NCBI GenBank assembly: GCA_963799925.1 | Contig: CAWCYZ010000004.1 | Span: forward strand, 62,001 to 126,000 | Length of the DNA stretch: 64,000 nucleotides | Source: DATBQN01 sp963799925 | Lineage (GTDB): Bacteria > Acidobacteriota > Thermoanaerobaculia > Multivoradales > UBA5704 | Direction of reading: 5' to 3' | Shown here: piece after piece, positions 10,779 to 19,620 of the stretch | How the letters are laid out: each line of letters starts with the position of its first letter | Numbering within the stretch: the first letter of the stretch is position 1 | Notes under the pieces: generated by a model | The model's input: the letters and a program-made list of their open reading frames with translations, nothing else | Database searches by the model: none | Told to the model about the DNA's origin: nothing | Program-made: the position numbers and the translations under genes

Positions 10779-11950
10779 GTCGCCGTCGCCTCTCGCTCGG
10801 GCCGCGCCGGCGACGGGCGCGGGGCGAGCGCATACCGGTCGATCCATTCGACCCCGGTCGGCCGGCCGGGGTCGCGGTCGGCATTGAGCTCGAAGTCGGT
10901 GAAGCGGGCCTCGGCGTCGCCGACGCCGAAGAGCAGCCCCGCGGCCTGCCCGGCGGCGCTCGCCGCCTGCGCCACGAGGATCCACGGCAGCCCGGCGAGG
11001 GCGACGGAGAGGAGGCCGGGGCGCCGGCGCGCCAGCACGGCGAGCAGCCGGGCGACGAAATAGATCGGCACCAGCGGCGCCGCCAGGGCGTAGAGCCCGC
11101 GCCGCGGGGCCGTCCAGCCGAGCGCCTCGGCGCGGGTCGGCCCATAGCAGCGGTGGAAGAGGAAGTAGCCGCGCACCATGCTCCCCACGTCGCTCTCGTT
11201 GATATGGGCGAACCGCGCCGCCGGCTCGAGCCCCAGCCGATGGCCGTCCCGCCGCAGCCGGGAGTGGAGGGCGATCTCGGCGCGCAGCATCCGCGGCAGC
11301 TCGTCGCCGTAGCCGAGCAGCAGATCGCGGCGGAACGAGGCGTTGTGGCCGGGGAGCATGGAGTGCTCGCCGCGCGCGGCCGGCGCCAGCCACGGGTGGT
11401 AGTTCATCACCGCCACCACCCGGCTCACCCAGGAGCCGGGATTGCCGTTGTGGACCTCCGCGCCCACCGCCGCCCAGGGGCCCCGGTGCGCCGCGACGAG
11501 CGCCGCCGCCCACCCCGGCGCCACCCGGCAGTGCTCCTCGAGAAAGGCGACGATGCGGCCGCGCGCCGCCCGCACCCCCGCTGCCTTGGCGGCCGAGAAC
11601 GGCGTCCCCGCCGGCAGCCGCAGCACGCGCACCCGCGCTTCATCGCTGCCGGCGAGAGGCAGCGGCGCGGCCGCCACGGCACAGTCGATCAGCAGGACCT
11701 CCATCCCAGCGGCTTCCTGAGCGAGGAGCGAGGCGAGCGCCCCCGCCGCGCGGTCGCGACGGTCCCCGACCACCAGGATGGCCGTCAGCTCGACGGGCGT
11801 CGTGCCGTCGAGGGGAGTGGTGCTCGGCGTGACGATGGCGGGGAGTATACGGCGGCCGCCCCCACCTGCAGCGCCGTAGCGCCAGGTCGTAGAGTAGGCG
11901 GAGGAGCGCCACCTCCCGGGCCGGGCGGCGTAGGAGCTCTGCCTTTCCAT
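10775..11950 (-). CDS. Family 2 glycosyltransferase, membrane-associated
   Basis: GT-A signature from ELTAILVVGDRRDRAAG, then PFSAAKAAGVRAARGRIVAF, FLEEHCRVAPGW (acidic site) and PGHNASFRRDLLLGYG. Hydrophobic segments follow near residues ~300-370. Its stop overlaps the start of the next glycosyltransferase by 4 nt. The start is unresolved: similarity begins only near 11,800, while the nearest in-frame ATG is at 11,950 and the stretch between them is low-complexity Arg/Gly/Ala sequence. The true start may be a non-ATG codon, or an indel may hide it. A degraded copy of the 5' end of a similar gene lies near 20.65 kb. Confidence 0.8.
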   Translation of the reverse strand: MERQSSYAARPGRWRSSAYSTTWRYGAAGGGGRRILPAIVTPSTTPLDGTTPVELTAILVVGDRRDRAAGALASLLAQEAAGMEVLLIDCAVAAAPLPLAGSDEARVRVLRLPAGTPFSAAKAAGVRAARGRIVAFLEEHCRVAPGWAAALVAAHRGPWAAVGAEVHNGNPGSWVSRVVAVMNYHPWLAPAARGEHSMLPGHNASFRRDLLLGYGDELPRMLRAEIALHSRLRRDGHRLGLEPAARFAHINESDVGSMVRGYFLFHRCYGPTRAEALGWTAPRRGLYALAAPLVPIYFVARLLAVLARRRPGLLSVALAGLPWILVAQAASAAGQAAGLLFGVGDAEARFTDFELNADRDPGRPTGVEWIDRYALAPRPSPARPEREATAT

Positions 11951-12095
11951 AAACGTAAAGCCAAATACAAAACGAAACACAACAGCGACCGCACTTCCAG
12001 GCTCTGCTGGGCTCCATTCGGCTGTTGCCGCGGTCCGGACGTTGAAAGGGATCTGCCGGCGTCTTCGAGCAGTCGCTGTCAGATAGGATGCGATC

Positions 12096-13133
12096 ATGCT
12101 TCACGGCGGTGGTGAGTGGGCGCGCGGCGCCGCGCGCCTCGCCGCGGTCTGCGGGGTGATCTGCCTCGTCGGCTGCGGCGATCGCGAGGTCACGAGAGGT
12201 CCGGCCCGGCTCACGGTGGTGGGGAAGCTGGGTCCAGTGCAGGTCGGCCTCTCCGTCGACGAGAACGGCAATATCGCGCTCACCTCCGGTCTGGTCCCGA
12301 GAATCGACGTCTCCCTTGGACCCGTCGGTCTGGAGATCGGCATCGAGGACTCGCTGCAGATCGTCAGAGAGAGGCCCTATCAGCTCGTCGTGCTGCGGCA
12401 GGATTCGTCGGGGAACGTCGAGCGGCTGGTGTACGACATGGGGCGGGACTTTGAGCTCACTTTCGATCGCAAGGATTGGGTGCACCAGATCAAGCGGGAG
12501 AACGAGAGCGTCCTGGTGGTGGTGGAAACCCTGGTGCCGCCTCACGTGGTGAGGGTCGCGGGCAATACGGGCGGCAGCTCTGCGTCGTCGCCCGGCGGTG
12601 GAGACGGGAAGGCCGCCGGGTCCGAGGGGCAGGCAGCCGGCGAGCCGATGCTGCGAGTCGAGGTCTCCGGCAGCGGAAACCACGTGTACTTCCGTAATTC
12701 GAGAGAGCCCGCGCGTCTCGGTACCTTTACGGTCTCCCGCCATGGAGGCAGCTATTGGTTGCGGGTGTTCCCCGGGGCCGTCGCATGGTTGCGCGTGACC
12801 GGTGACAACAACCTCATCTTCGTTCCGGCGTCGGTCCGCGTTCAGTACAACGACGAGGGGCGATCGAACTTCGTCGTTCCCGACTTCGCCCCGGCCCAGG
12901 CGGCCTATGCCGAGCGGGCTCCCGTGGCGCCGGACCGCGAGCGCTCGGAGCGCTGGGAAGGACCGCGCGAACGCGATGCGTACGGGCGACCGCCTCTCTG
13001 GCGGGAGCATCCCGGCCCGCCGTTCCAGCCGAGGCCCAATTGGGGGAGGCCGAGCGCGAATTCCTGGGCGATCCCCGGCACCCACCGGTTCCACTCCGGG
13101 GGCTGGCGACCCTCCGGACCTCATCATGGCTGA
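12096..13133 (+). CDS. Predicted lipoprotein of unknown function
   Basis: 345 residues. The N-terminus has a lipobox, VICLVGCGD, with the lipidated Cys at residue 27. The first half (~35-145) is rich in beta strands; a GGSSASSPGGGDGK low-complexity linker follows; the second half has another beta-rich domain (SGSGNHVYFRNS...RLGTFTVSRHGGSYWLRV). The tail is Pro/Arg/Trp-rich. No family is recognised. A spacer of about 145 bp with AT-rich stretches lies upstream and holds its promoter. Attachment to the outer or inner membrane is inferred from the lipobox alone. Confidence 0.7.
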   Translation: MLHGGGEWARGAARLAAVCGVICLVGCGDREVTRGPARLTVVGKLGPVQVGLSVDENGNIALTSGLVPRIDVSLGPVGLEIGIEDSLQIVRERPYQLVVLRQDSSGNVERLVYDMGRDFELTFDRKDWVHQIKRENESVLVVVETLVPPHVVRVAGNTGGSSASSPGGGDGKAAGSEGQAAGEPMLRVEVSGSGNHVYFRNSREPARLGTFTVSRHGGSYWLRVFPGAVAWLRVTGDNNLIFVPASVRVQYNDEGRSNFVVPDFAPAQAAYAERAPVAPDRERSERWEGPRERDAYGRPPLWREHPGPPFQPRPNWGRPSANSWAIPGTHRFHSGGWRPSGPHHG

Positions 13134-13294
13134 CGGCTCGGCGCTGGTCCTGGAATGGGCGATGTTTCACCGCAACGAATTGCGGCAGGATGGGGAAAAG
13201 GCCCGCCTCGGCGCGCCTAAACAAGAGAGCGCTCCCCGGTGTCGAAAGGGGTGGAAGTCATCCATCCCTGCGCCTGATCCGGAAAGGACGAGCC

Positions 13295-14086
13295 ATGCTC
13301 TCGAGAAACCTGCGGCTTCATATCCTGTGGATTCTCCCCTGCGCCCTGCTGGCGAACGGACCGCTGGCGCCCGCCGCCGCTCAGGCGGAGAACGGAGGAG
13401 CGAGGGGCTTCGGCAACGCGGACGTCGTCGCCCTCGTCCGGGCCGGCCTGCCGGAGAGCGTCATCGTCGGCAAGATCAAGCAGGCACCGGAGGCGAGCTT
13501 CGCGCTCGAGGCGAGCGATCTCGTCGCCCTGAAGAAGGCCGGCGTCGGCGCCGAGGTGATCTCGGCGATGCTCGCGAAGACGACGTCTCCCGACGGCGGC
13601 GATCCGCAGCCGGGCGCCGGCGCGCTGGCCGGCTACATGCCGGAGGGCACCGGCACCGCGGTCCTGCTGTCGAGCGAGGGAAGGGCCGAGATCGCACCCC
13701 TCGCGGGGGAGTTCTCGCGCACTGGGTTCTATTTCGTCTACATGAACTTCTTCAACTATCCCGGCCTCCACGCCTCGGTGCGCACGGAAGACCGGCGGCC
13801 GAGCCTGCTCATCCGCCTGGCCTTCGATCCCAGCATGCACTACTTCATCAGCAAGCTCGATCCGGACGCCAAGATCAACGCGAGATCCCTGAAGATCAAG
13901 GGCAAGTCGCGCGGCTTCTCGGAGGCGGCCGGGGTGCGGCCGGACGAGGACTGGGTGATCGCCTACTCGGCGCACGAGGAACGCAAGGGGGTCTGGAAGC
14001 TGACCCCGAACACCGATCTCGAGCCTGGCGAGTACGGCCTCTTCGACGGCGCGCGCCTCTTCGGCTTCGGCGTCGGGCGGCCCTGA
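13295..14086 (+). CDS. Secreted protein with an N-terminal SHOCT-like helical motif
   Basis: 263 residues, starting MLSRNLRLHILWILPCALLA, a clear signal peptide. After cleavage comes NADVVALVRAGLPESVIVGK followed by an SFALEASDLVALKKAGVGAEVISAMLA helix pair. This helical module is common in acidobacterial exported proteins. The remaining ~150 residues (AVLLSSEGRAEIAPLAGEFS onward) look beta-rich and carry no motif I know. ATG 13295 was chosen because GGAAAGGA sits 8 bp upstream and the signal peptide starts there; the open frame reaches 13040 with implausible sequence. Confidence 0.72.
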   Translation: MLSRNLRLHILWILPCALLANGPLAPAAAQAENGGARGFGNADVVALVRAGLPESVIVGKIKQAPEASFALEASDLVALKKAGVGAEVISAMLAKTTSPDGGDPQPGAGALAGYMPEGTGTAVLLSSEGRAEIAPLAGEFSRTGFYFVYMNFFNYPGLHASVRTEDRRPSLLIRLAFDPSMHYFISKLDPDAKINARSLKIKGKSRGFSEAAGVRPDEDWVIAYSAHEERKGVWKLTPNTDLEPGEYGLFDGARLFGFGVGRP

Positions 14087-14233
14087 CGCGAGGGAACCTT
14101 CATGAGAGCTTCGAGCTCTCTAGCTGCCCAGAGGGCTGCGGCAGAAGCTTCCGGTCCCCCGCTGCTGCGGCGGGGCACCTGCGCCATTGTCCCTGCCGCC
14201 GCCGCCCCTCCACACGCTAAGATCGCGGCTGGG

Positions 14234-14431
14234 ATGAGTCTCCTCACGAACGTCGCCCGCTGGGTGGTGCACAATCCCCCCTCCATGACCCTCCTCGCCG
14301 TCGGCGTCATGTGGGGAGGCCTCAAGCTCGAACCGTACGGCGTGCCCCCCGGCATCAGCCTCGCCGCCGGAAGCGCGCTCCTCGTCGCGACGGTCGTGAT
14401 CCGTTGGAAGGACTGGCTGGGGGGGCGCTGA
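14234..14431 (+). CDS. Small two-helix membrane protein
   Basis: 65 residues beginning MSLLTNVARWVVHNPPSMTL. Two hydrophobic segments (~17-32 and ~38-55) are separated by a short EPYGVPPG loop, ending IRWKDWLGGR. The start at 14234 fits the first plausible membrane segment; the frame is open upstream to 14102 but that part is low complexity. No family recognised. The gene lies between the secreted protein at 13295 and an orphan permease tail on the other strand. Confidence 0.5.
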   Translation: MSLLTNVARWVVHNPPSMTLLAVGVMWGGLKLEPYGVPPGISLAAGSALLVATVVIRWKDWLGGR

Positions 14432-14455
14432 CCTCGCCGGGGCGGGGTCGTGCGC

Positions 14456-14577
14456 TCAGTCCCGCAACGCCCTGACCGGGTCGATCCGCGGCGCGCGCCA
14501 GGCGGGCACGAGACAGGCTGCGAGCGAGGCGATCGCCATCACGGCGAGGGCCGCGCCGAACGCCAGCGCAGTCTAGC
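14456..14577 (-). pseudogene. Remnant of an ADOP/FtsX permease C-terminus
   Basis: On the minus strand this 120-bp piece translates to a final FtsX helix followed by AACLVPAWRAPRIDPVRALRD and a stop. That is the standard C-terminal signature of ADOP/MacB permeases, compare SRAARVDPMATLRAE at the end of the intact gene at 1.5 kb. An in-frame stop lies at its upstream end and no permease sequence is found further up, where the amidohydrolase starts on the other strand. It is a deletion leftover of a second permease gene. Confidence 0.7.
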
Positions 14578-14656
14578 GGGGGAGGCCGGCGCATGCCCTG
14601 AGATCCGCGGCGCGGTAGACTCGGGGCCGCTTCCTCGACCCTCGCGGAGACCTCGG

Positions 14657-16036
14657 ATGATCCATCGGCTCGCGCTCTGCCTCTGCCTCTTCATCTTCAT
14701 CGCCGGCCTCGCCCCGTCCTCCCTGCCGGCCCTGCAGGCCCCGCCGCCTGCGGCTCCGGCGGCGGCTCCGACGGCTGGTCCGGCGGCTGCTCCGGCGGCT
14801 GGTCCGACAGCTGATCCGACTCCAGGGCCGGCCCGCTCCCGGATCGCCGTCCGCGGGCGCCTGCTCGACGTGCGCACGGGCCGCGTCACCCCCGGCGCCG
14901 TGGTGGTGATCGAGGACGGCAGGATCGCCGCCGTCGGCGATGCCGTGCCGCCGGGCGTGCGGCTGATCGACCTCGGGAGCGCGACCCTCCTCCCCGGCCT
15001 CATCGACTGCCACGCCCACATCGCCGCCAATTGGCAGGACCTCTCCGGCGCCGCGGGCCTGCGCACCTCGGCGGCCCAGGCCGCCCTCTTCGGCGTCGCC
15101 AACGGCCGGACCTACCTGCGCCACGGCTTCACCACCGTGCGCGACGCCGGCGAGGGTCCCGGCTATCCGCAGATCGCGCTCAAGGAGGCGGTCGAGGCGG
15201 GCCGCATCTCGGGGCCGCGGGTGGTCGCCGCCGGCATCCCCATCTCGGTCACCGGCGGTCACGGCGACGCCGACGTCCTCGCCTCCGACCAGTCGCTCCC
15301 CCGCGCTTCGAACATCGCCGACACCGTCGACGAGGTCGCCCGCGCCGTCCGCCGCGACCTCAAGTTCGGCGCCGACTGGATCAAGCTGATGGCGACCGGC
15401 GGGGTGGTCGATCCGCTCTCCGACTTCAACGTCCAGGAGCTCTCCGAGGCGCAGATGGCGAAGGCCGTCGAGGTCGCCCACCGCGCCCGCCGCAAGGTGA
15501 TGGCGCACGCCGAGGGGACGGACGGGATCAAGGCCGCGGTGCGCGCCGGGGTCGACTCGATCGAGCACGGCACCATGCTCGACGAGGAGGGCGCCGCGCT
15601 GATGGAGCGCCGGGGGACCTGGCTCGTCCCCACCCTCTACACCTTCCAGCACGGCGTCGAGATCGGCCTCTCCTCCGGCCAGGAGCCGGTGATGCTCGAG
15701 AAGGGCAAGGCGATCCTCCGCTATCAGCAGCCGGCCTTCGACCGCGCCCGCGCCCACCACCTGAAGATCGCCTTCGGCCTCGACGACGACCCGGCGCTCG
15801 TCGACCACGAGTTCGTCTCGCTGGTGCGCGCCGGCCTGACGCCGCTCGCGGCGCTCCAGGCGGCGACGGTCCGCGCCGCCGAGCTCCTCGGCCTAGGCGA
15901 CCGCCTGGGCGCCGTCGAGCCCGGCAAGCTCGCCGACCTCGTGGCCGTCGACGGCGATCCGCAGGCCGACATCCAAGCGATGGCCAAGGTCGTCTTCGTG
16001 ATGAAGGGCGGCGAGGTGGTGCGCGACGGCCGGTAG
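14657..16036 (+). CDS. Exported amidohydrolase (metal-dependent, imidazolonepropionase-like)
   Basis: 459 residues. A signal peptide (MIHRLALCLCLFIFIAGLAP) is followed by a Pro/Ala linker of near-repeated APTAGPAAAP units, then the amidohydrolase fold. Metal-site motifs are LLPGLIDCHAHIA, WIKLMATGG (the Lys usually carbamylated), VMAHAEGTDG and SIEHGTM. The usual final Asp region reads IAFGLDDDPALVDHEF. The end, GKLADLVAVDGDPQADI, is the small beta domain typical of the family. Periplasmic hydrolysis of a cyclic amide or dipeptide is likely (many relatives are Xaa-Pro dipeptidase-like), but the substrate is not readable from sequence. Confidence 0.88.
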   Translation: MIHRLALCLCLFIFIAGLAPSSLPALQAPPPAAPAAAPTAGPAAAPAAGPTADPTPGPARSRIAVRGRLLDVRTGRVTPGAVVVIEDGRIAAVGDAVPPGVRLIDLGSATLLPGLIDCHAHIAANWQDLSGAAGLRTSAAQAALFGVANGRTYLRHGFTTVRDAGEGPGYPQIALKEAVEAGRISGPRVVAAGIPISVTGGHGDADVLASDQSLPRASNIADTVDEVARAVRRDLKFGADWIKLMATGGVVDPLSDFNVQELSEAQMAKAVEVAHRARRKVMAHAEGTDGIKAAVRAGVDSIEHGTMLDEEGAALMERRGTWLVPTLYTFQHGVEIGLSSGQEPVMLEKGKAILRYQQPAFDRARAHHLKIAFGLDDDPALVDHEFVSLVRAGLTPLAALQAATVRAAELLGLGDRLGAVEPGKLADLVAVDGDPQADIQAMAKVVFVMKGGEVVRDGR

Positions 16037-16174
16037 CTGCCGGCGGCGGCGGAACCACACCATGATTTCCTGCCCGCCTGGCCGGGGCTGCAGCAGACCC
16101 TCGACCGGCTGGCGGATTCTCTGCCGAAGATGTGAGGGGCGATTCACCGACCGCAGTATCGAGAGGAGAGAGAG

Positions 16175-16633
16175 ATGACCACGGCGAGACCTTTTACCAC
16201 GCAGTCGACGAGCGGCGGCCGGGCCGAGCAGGCCACCTACTTCCTGCTGCGCATCGTGGCAGGTTGGCTGTTCCTCCAGGCGGGGAGCGTGATCCTCTTC
16301 GGCTGGTTCGGCGGCATGCCCGGGGGCGCCTCGCCGCCGCTCATGTCCCAGATCGGCATCGGCGGCGTGCTCGAGCTCGTCGGCGGCCTGGCGATCCTGC
16401 TCGGCCTCTTCACCCGGCCGGTCGCCTTCGTCCTCTCCGGCGAGATGGCCGTCGCGTACTGGCAGTTCCACGCCCCGCACGGCGCCTGGCCGCTGCAGAA
16501 CCAGGGCGTCCCCGCCGTCCTCTTCTGCTTCATCTTCCTGTACATGGCCGCGCGGGGCGGCGGCGACTGGAGCCTCGACGCGCTGCTCCGGCGCCGGCGG
16601 GACGCCGCCGCGGCGCCCGTCCCGGTCGCCTGA
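16175..16633 (+). CDS. DoxX family membrane protein
   Basis: 152 residues with four hydrophobic segments. YFLLRIVAGWLFLQAGSVIL and GVLELVGGLAILLGLFTRPV are the DoxX hallmarks, followed by FVLSGEMAVAYW and a last helix. GAGAGGAGAGAGAG lies directly before the ATG at 16175. DoxX proteins sit in the inner membrane and are linked to redox or thiosulphate metabolism, though the function of most is unknown. It heads a run with a second DoxX-like gene and a YciI gene on the same strand, spaced by 165 and 48 bp. Confidence 0.88.
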   Translation: MTTARPFTTQSTSGGRAEQATYFLLRIVAGWLFLQAGSVILFGWFGGMPGGASPPLMSQIGIGGVLELVGGLAILLGLFTRPVAFVLSGEMAVAYWQFHAPHGAWPLQNQGVPAVLFCFIFLYMAARGGGDWSLDALLRRRRDAAAAPVPVA

Positions 16634-16798
16634 GCCGGGGCCGGCCGAACAGCGCAAGAAAATCTCCTCCGGCGTGTCGATCTCGCGCTCCCTCGTTCGT
16701 CGCCACAGTGGAGCCGGGGGTCGACGGCCGGCCGAGACCGCCCGCCAGCCCGGCTCCCAACCCGCAACCAACTATCACGTCTTGAGGAGGGTCGAACG

Positions 16799-17176
16799 AT
16801 GGCAGCGAACAGAAGGGCCGTATGGGTCGGTTGGGCGATCTCGATTCTGGCGTCGCTCGTCTTCGCGATGAGCTCGTTCATGAAGGTGAAGGGCGGGGCC
16901 GAGGTGATGCAGGGGATGGCGCATCTGGGATTGCCCCCATCGCTGATGGTGCCGCTCTCCATCGTCGAGATCTCGTGCGTCGTGATCTACCTGATCCCGG
17001 CGACGTCGGTCCTCGGGGCGATCCTCCTCGCCGGATACCTCGGCGGCGCGATCTGCACGCACCTGCGGGTGGGCGATCCGTTCTACGTCCAGATCGTCCT
17101 CGGCATCCTCGTCTGGCTCGGCATCTACCTGCGCGAGGATCGCCTGAAGGCGCTCGTCCCGCTCCGCACGCGCTGA
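16799..17176 (+). CDS. DoxX-like membrane protein
   Basis: 125 residues, four predicted TM helices: WVGWAISILASLVFAMSSFM, PLSIVEISCVVIYLIP, TSVLGAILLAGYLGGAI and VQIVLGILVWLGIYLRE. The KVKGGAEVMQGMAHLGLP stretch after helix 1 is typical of DoxX_2/DoxX-like proteins. GAGGAGGG lies upstream of ATG 16799. It probably sits with the preceding DoxX protein and the following YciI protein in one transcript. Specific role not known. Confidence 0.85.
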   Translation: MAANRRAVWVGWAISILASLVFAMSSFMKVKGGAEVMQGMAHLGLPPSLMVPLSIVEISCVVIYLIPATSVLGAILLAGYLGGAICTHLRVGDPFYVQIVLGILVWLGIYLREDRLKALVPLRTR

Positions 17177-17224
17177 GCCCGTCGATCTGGCTCCGAACCC
17201 TGAAACGAAGAGGAGACAAGGACG

Positions 17225-17653
17225 ATGCGATTCATGATGCTGATGATCCCCAAGGGCTACGAGACGGCGGCGCCGGGCGCCATGCCCGACGCCAAGGCCG
17301 TGGCCGCGATGATGGCGTACAACCAATCCCTGCAGGAGGCCGGCGTGCTGCTGGCGCTCGACGGCCTCCACCCGCCCTCGATGGGCGCGCGCGTCTCGTT
17401 CTCCGGCGGCAGGCCCAAGGTGACCGACGGGCCCTTCGCCGAGGCGAAGGAGGTGCTCGGCGGCTACTGGATGATCCAGGTGGCGTCGAAGGAGGAGGCG
17501 ATCGCCTGGGCGTCGCGCTGCCCCGCCTCGGACAACGAGGTGATCGAGGTCCGCCAGGTGCAGGAGATGGCGGACTTCCCTGCCGACGTCCAGGAGGCCG
17601 CGGCCGGGTTCACCGACCTGCAGGAGCGGTCCGGGCAGCGCGCCAAGCCGTAG
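17225..17653 (+). CDS. YciI family (DGPF domain) protein
   Basis: 142 residues with a ferredoxin-like fold. It starts MRFMMLMIPKGYE and carries VTDGPFAEAKEVLGGYWMI, the DGPF signature, then a KEEAIAWASRCP helix. GAGGAGA precedes ATG 17225. In actinobacteria and acidobacteria these proteins are often found next to ECF sigma factors; none is visible here. Their biochemical role is not established. Confidence 0.9.
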   Translation: MRFMMLMIPKGYETAAPGAMPDAKAVAAMMAYNQSLQEAGVLLALDGLHPPSMGARVSFSGGRPKVTDGPFAEAKEVLGGYWMIQVASKEEAIAWASRCPASDNEVIEVRQVQEMADFPADVQEAAAGFTDLQERSGQRAKP

Positions 17654-17732
17654 CGTCGCGAGGTGGGGTGGCGACGGCGGCGCCGGAGGGGTTCCGGGCA
17701 GTGAGTTGCCGGATGTGCCGCGGCGCTGGACG

Positions 17733-18083
17733 CTAGGCTGGCGCCGGGGCCAGCTTGACCTTCGGCGGCCGCCAGCGGGCCGCGCTCTTTCTCAGCGCGT
17801 CCATCTCCTTCCAATACTCCTCGAGGGCCTCGCGGCCGGCGCCGCTCAGGCGGGCGAAGGTCTGGGTCCGCTTGTCGACGACGCGCTTCTCGATTTCGAC
17901 CAGCCCCGCCTCCTGGAGTCGCGCGAGATGGGAGGAGAGATTCCCCTTGGTCAGGCCGGTGATCCCCAGCAGGAACAGGAGGTCGGCCCGCTCGCAGGCC
18001 GAGAGGGCCGCCAGGATGGCGAGCCGGCCCGGCTCGTGGACGACGCGATCGAGGCTCGCGGGCTGCTCGAAAGGCGTGCTCAT
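17733..18083 (-). CDS. Winged-helix transcriptional regulator (MarR/ArsR-like, HTH_27 type)
   Basis: 116 residues. The winged helix runs from LDRVVHEPGRLAILAALSA through the recognition region GLTKGNLSSHLARLQEAGLV to a wing EIEKRVVDKRTQTFARLS. This is the transcriptional-regulator family that commonly pairs with a membrane protein. The start ATG at 18083 overlaps the stop of the upstream membrane-protein gene (ATGA), so the two are co-translated. It probably represses its own operon; no operator was identified with confidence. Confidence 0.88.
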   Translation of the reverse strand: MSTPFEQPASLDRVVHEPGRLAILAALSACERADLLFLLGITGLTKGNLSSHLARLQEAGLVEIEKRVVDKRTQTFARLSGAGREALEEYWKEMDALRKSAARWRPPKVKLAPAPA

Positions 18084-18724
18084 GGCTCGGCCTCCGTCGC
18101 CGGTGCGGCCTCCTCGGCGGGGTCGGGGCGGGGCGGCCCCATCGCCAGGGCGAGCTGCCGGTGATCGAGGAGGCTGGAGAGAATGCACAGCGTGCCGACC
18201 ACGATCTCGGCGACGCCCTCCTGAGCGAGGGCCGGAAAGGCGAGGGCCGACACCGCCGTGAGGCTCAGGGAGAAGACCCCGAACAGGGCCCAATAGCCCT
18301 GCGATGAATGGTGCCCGCGCCAGAGCCATTGACCCAGCAGAGCGGAGCCCATGGCCACGTACCAGAAACGGCCGAAGACATAGGGCCGCCAGATGAAGAA
18401 CAGGAGGAGGGCGATGAGGGCGAGTCCCCCGACCATCAGATAGTCCGACCACGGATGCTCCGCTGGCCGGCGCTTCAGGCGCTTCACCTCCCCGAACCTC
18501 TCGCGGTAGTAGCGCTCGACGCGCGGCTGCAGGAGGAGGATCGCGACGAGAAAGCATGAGAGGCTCACGACCTCGGCTAAGATCGAATGGAGGAAGCCGG
18601 TGTGGAGGAGGTCGGCGCATCCCCTCACCACGAACCAGGCGTAGATCGGCAACTGCCGGAGCCCCTGGAGATTCCGGAAGTGCCCGGTGACGAAACGGAT
18701 GCGGTCGAGCTCTCGGTGGGTCAT
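18080..18724 (-). CDS. Multi-pass membrane protein co-transcribed with the winged-helix regulator
   Basis: About 214 residues beginning MTHRELDRIRFVTGHFRNLQ. Hydrophobic segments: SILAEVVSLSCFLVAILLL, YLMVGGLALIALLLFFIW, YVAMGSALLGQWLW, YWALFGVFSLSLTAVSAL and VAEIVVGTLCILSS. ATG 18724 is preceded by AAAGGAAAA; the frame is open to 18784 without conserved sequence. The 4-nt overlap with the regulator implies that membrane protein and regulator work together, as in other regulator/DUF membrane pairs. Family not named; function unknown. Confidence 0.75.
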   Translation of the reverse strand: MTHRELDRIRFVTGHFRNLQGLRQLPIYAWFVVRGCADLLHTGFLHSILAEVVSLSCFLVAILLLQPRVERYYRERFGEVKRLKRRPAEHPWSDYLMVGGLALIALLLFFIWRPYVFGRFWYVAMGSALLGQWLWRGHHSSQGYWALFGVFSLSLTAVSALAFPALAQEGVAEIVVGTLCILSSLLDHRQLALAMGPPRPDPAEEAAPATEAEP

Positions 18725-18864
18725 CGCGTTTTCCTTTAGTTTGCGCTGCAGACCGATTGTCTGCCAGCTCGCCGCGGCTGTCAAGCGGCGGCCTCTGCGT
18801 GCGCGGCCTCCCTTGCGGAGACTTCCCTCAAGGAACGGCGTTCGGAGCTTTGAATGCCGATCTG

Positions 18865-19360
18865 GCGGACATCCTCACGGCGAAGCGAAATCGGCGCCAA
18901 TTCGGCGTCGCCGGCTCGCGGCGAAGCCTCGCCGGCCGGCGGCGAAGCTTCGCCGAGGCCTGCCCTGGCTTCGCCGCACGGCGGCATGGGCGCGCGCGGC
19001 GGCATCTCGATCCTGCCGAGGCGGATTTTCCTCTCGCCGGGCGGCGGCGCGCCCTCGCCGCCTGGATCCTCGGGCTCGCCGTGAGCCGGCGGCGCCGCGC
19101 CGCGCGACAATCTGGCAGCGCGCCGCCTCGGCGAAGCCTCGATTCCTCGCGGCGAAGCCTCGCCGCCGGCCGGCGCACTCACGCCGCAGCGCCGCGATGC
19201 CGCGTCGCGGCGAGCCGTGACGACCGCGCCGGGCGGCATGGCCACGAGCGCTCCCGGCATCCTCACGAGCCTTGGCGGCATCGAGACGCCGCGTCTCGCC
19301 GCGGTCAGGCCGCGACCCGGCGAGGTCGGGCCATCGTGCGGCGTAGTCGAGCCGCCGCCC
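18865..19360. repeat. GC-rich array of degenerate palindromic ~20-bp repeats
   Basis: This gene-free stretch holds repeated CGGCGAAGCCTCGCCG-like units near 18920, 18941, 19130 and 19150, including a perfect palindrome CGGCGAAGCTTCGCCG. Related GGCGGCAT units recur at about 18980-19000 and 19235-19280. Spacing between GGCG cores is mostly 18-22 bp or a multiple. Because the units are palindromic, long open frames on both strands spell the same GEASP-like peptide, which I regard as artefacts of composition. From 18,725 to 19,620 I see no convincing gene. The array lies upstream of the divergent membrane-protein gene. Confidence 0.6.
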
Positions 19361-19620
19361 TGGGAGACATGCCGATCATCCCGCCGGCAGCGACGCCCTC
19401 CGCGAGCGCTGGCTCCCCGAGATCGCCGCCGGCCGCGCTGAGGTGCCGGTGCTGCTCGGTCGTACCTGAGCGGGCGATAAGGAGGCGCGGTGAATTCGGA
19501 TTTCGGTAGAGAGGAGTGGTTTTATCGAACCCCTTGAAAGGGGCCTGCAAGGCTCCGCGAAACCAAAGGGTGGGCTTCAACGCCACCGCGCTCCGGGTCG
19601 CTCCGGCGGGTAGCGGGGCC

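Noticed and set aside
18757..19509. Long open frames on both strands through 18.8-19.5 kb
   Set aside because: They are created by palindromic GC-rich repeats; there is no ribosome site, no stable codon bias and no recognised domain, and the same peptide appears on both strands.
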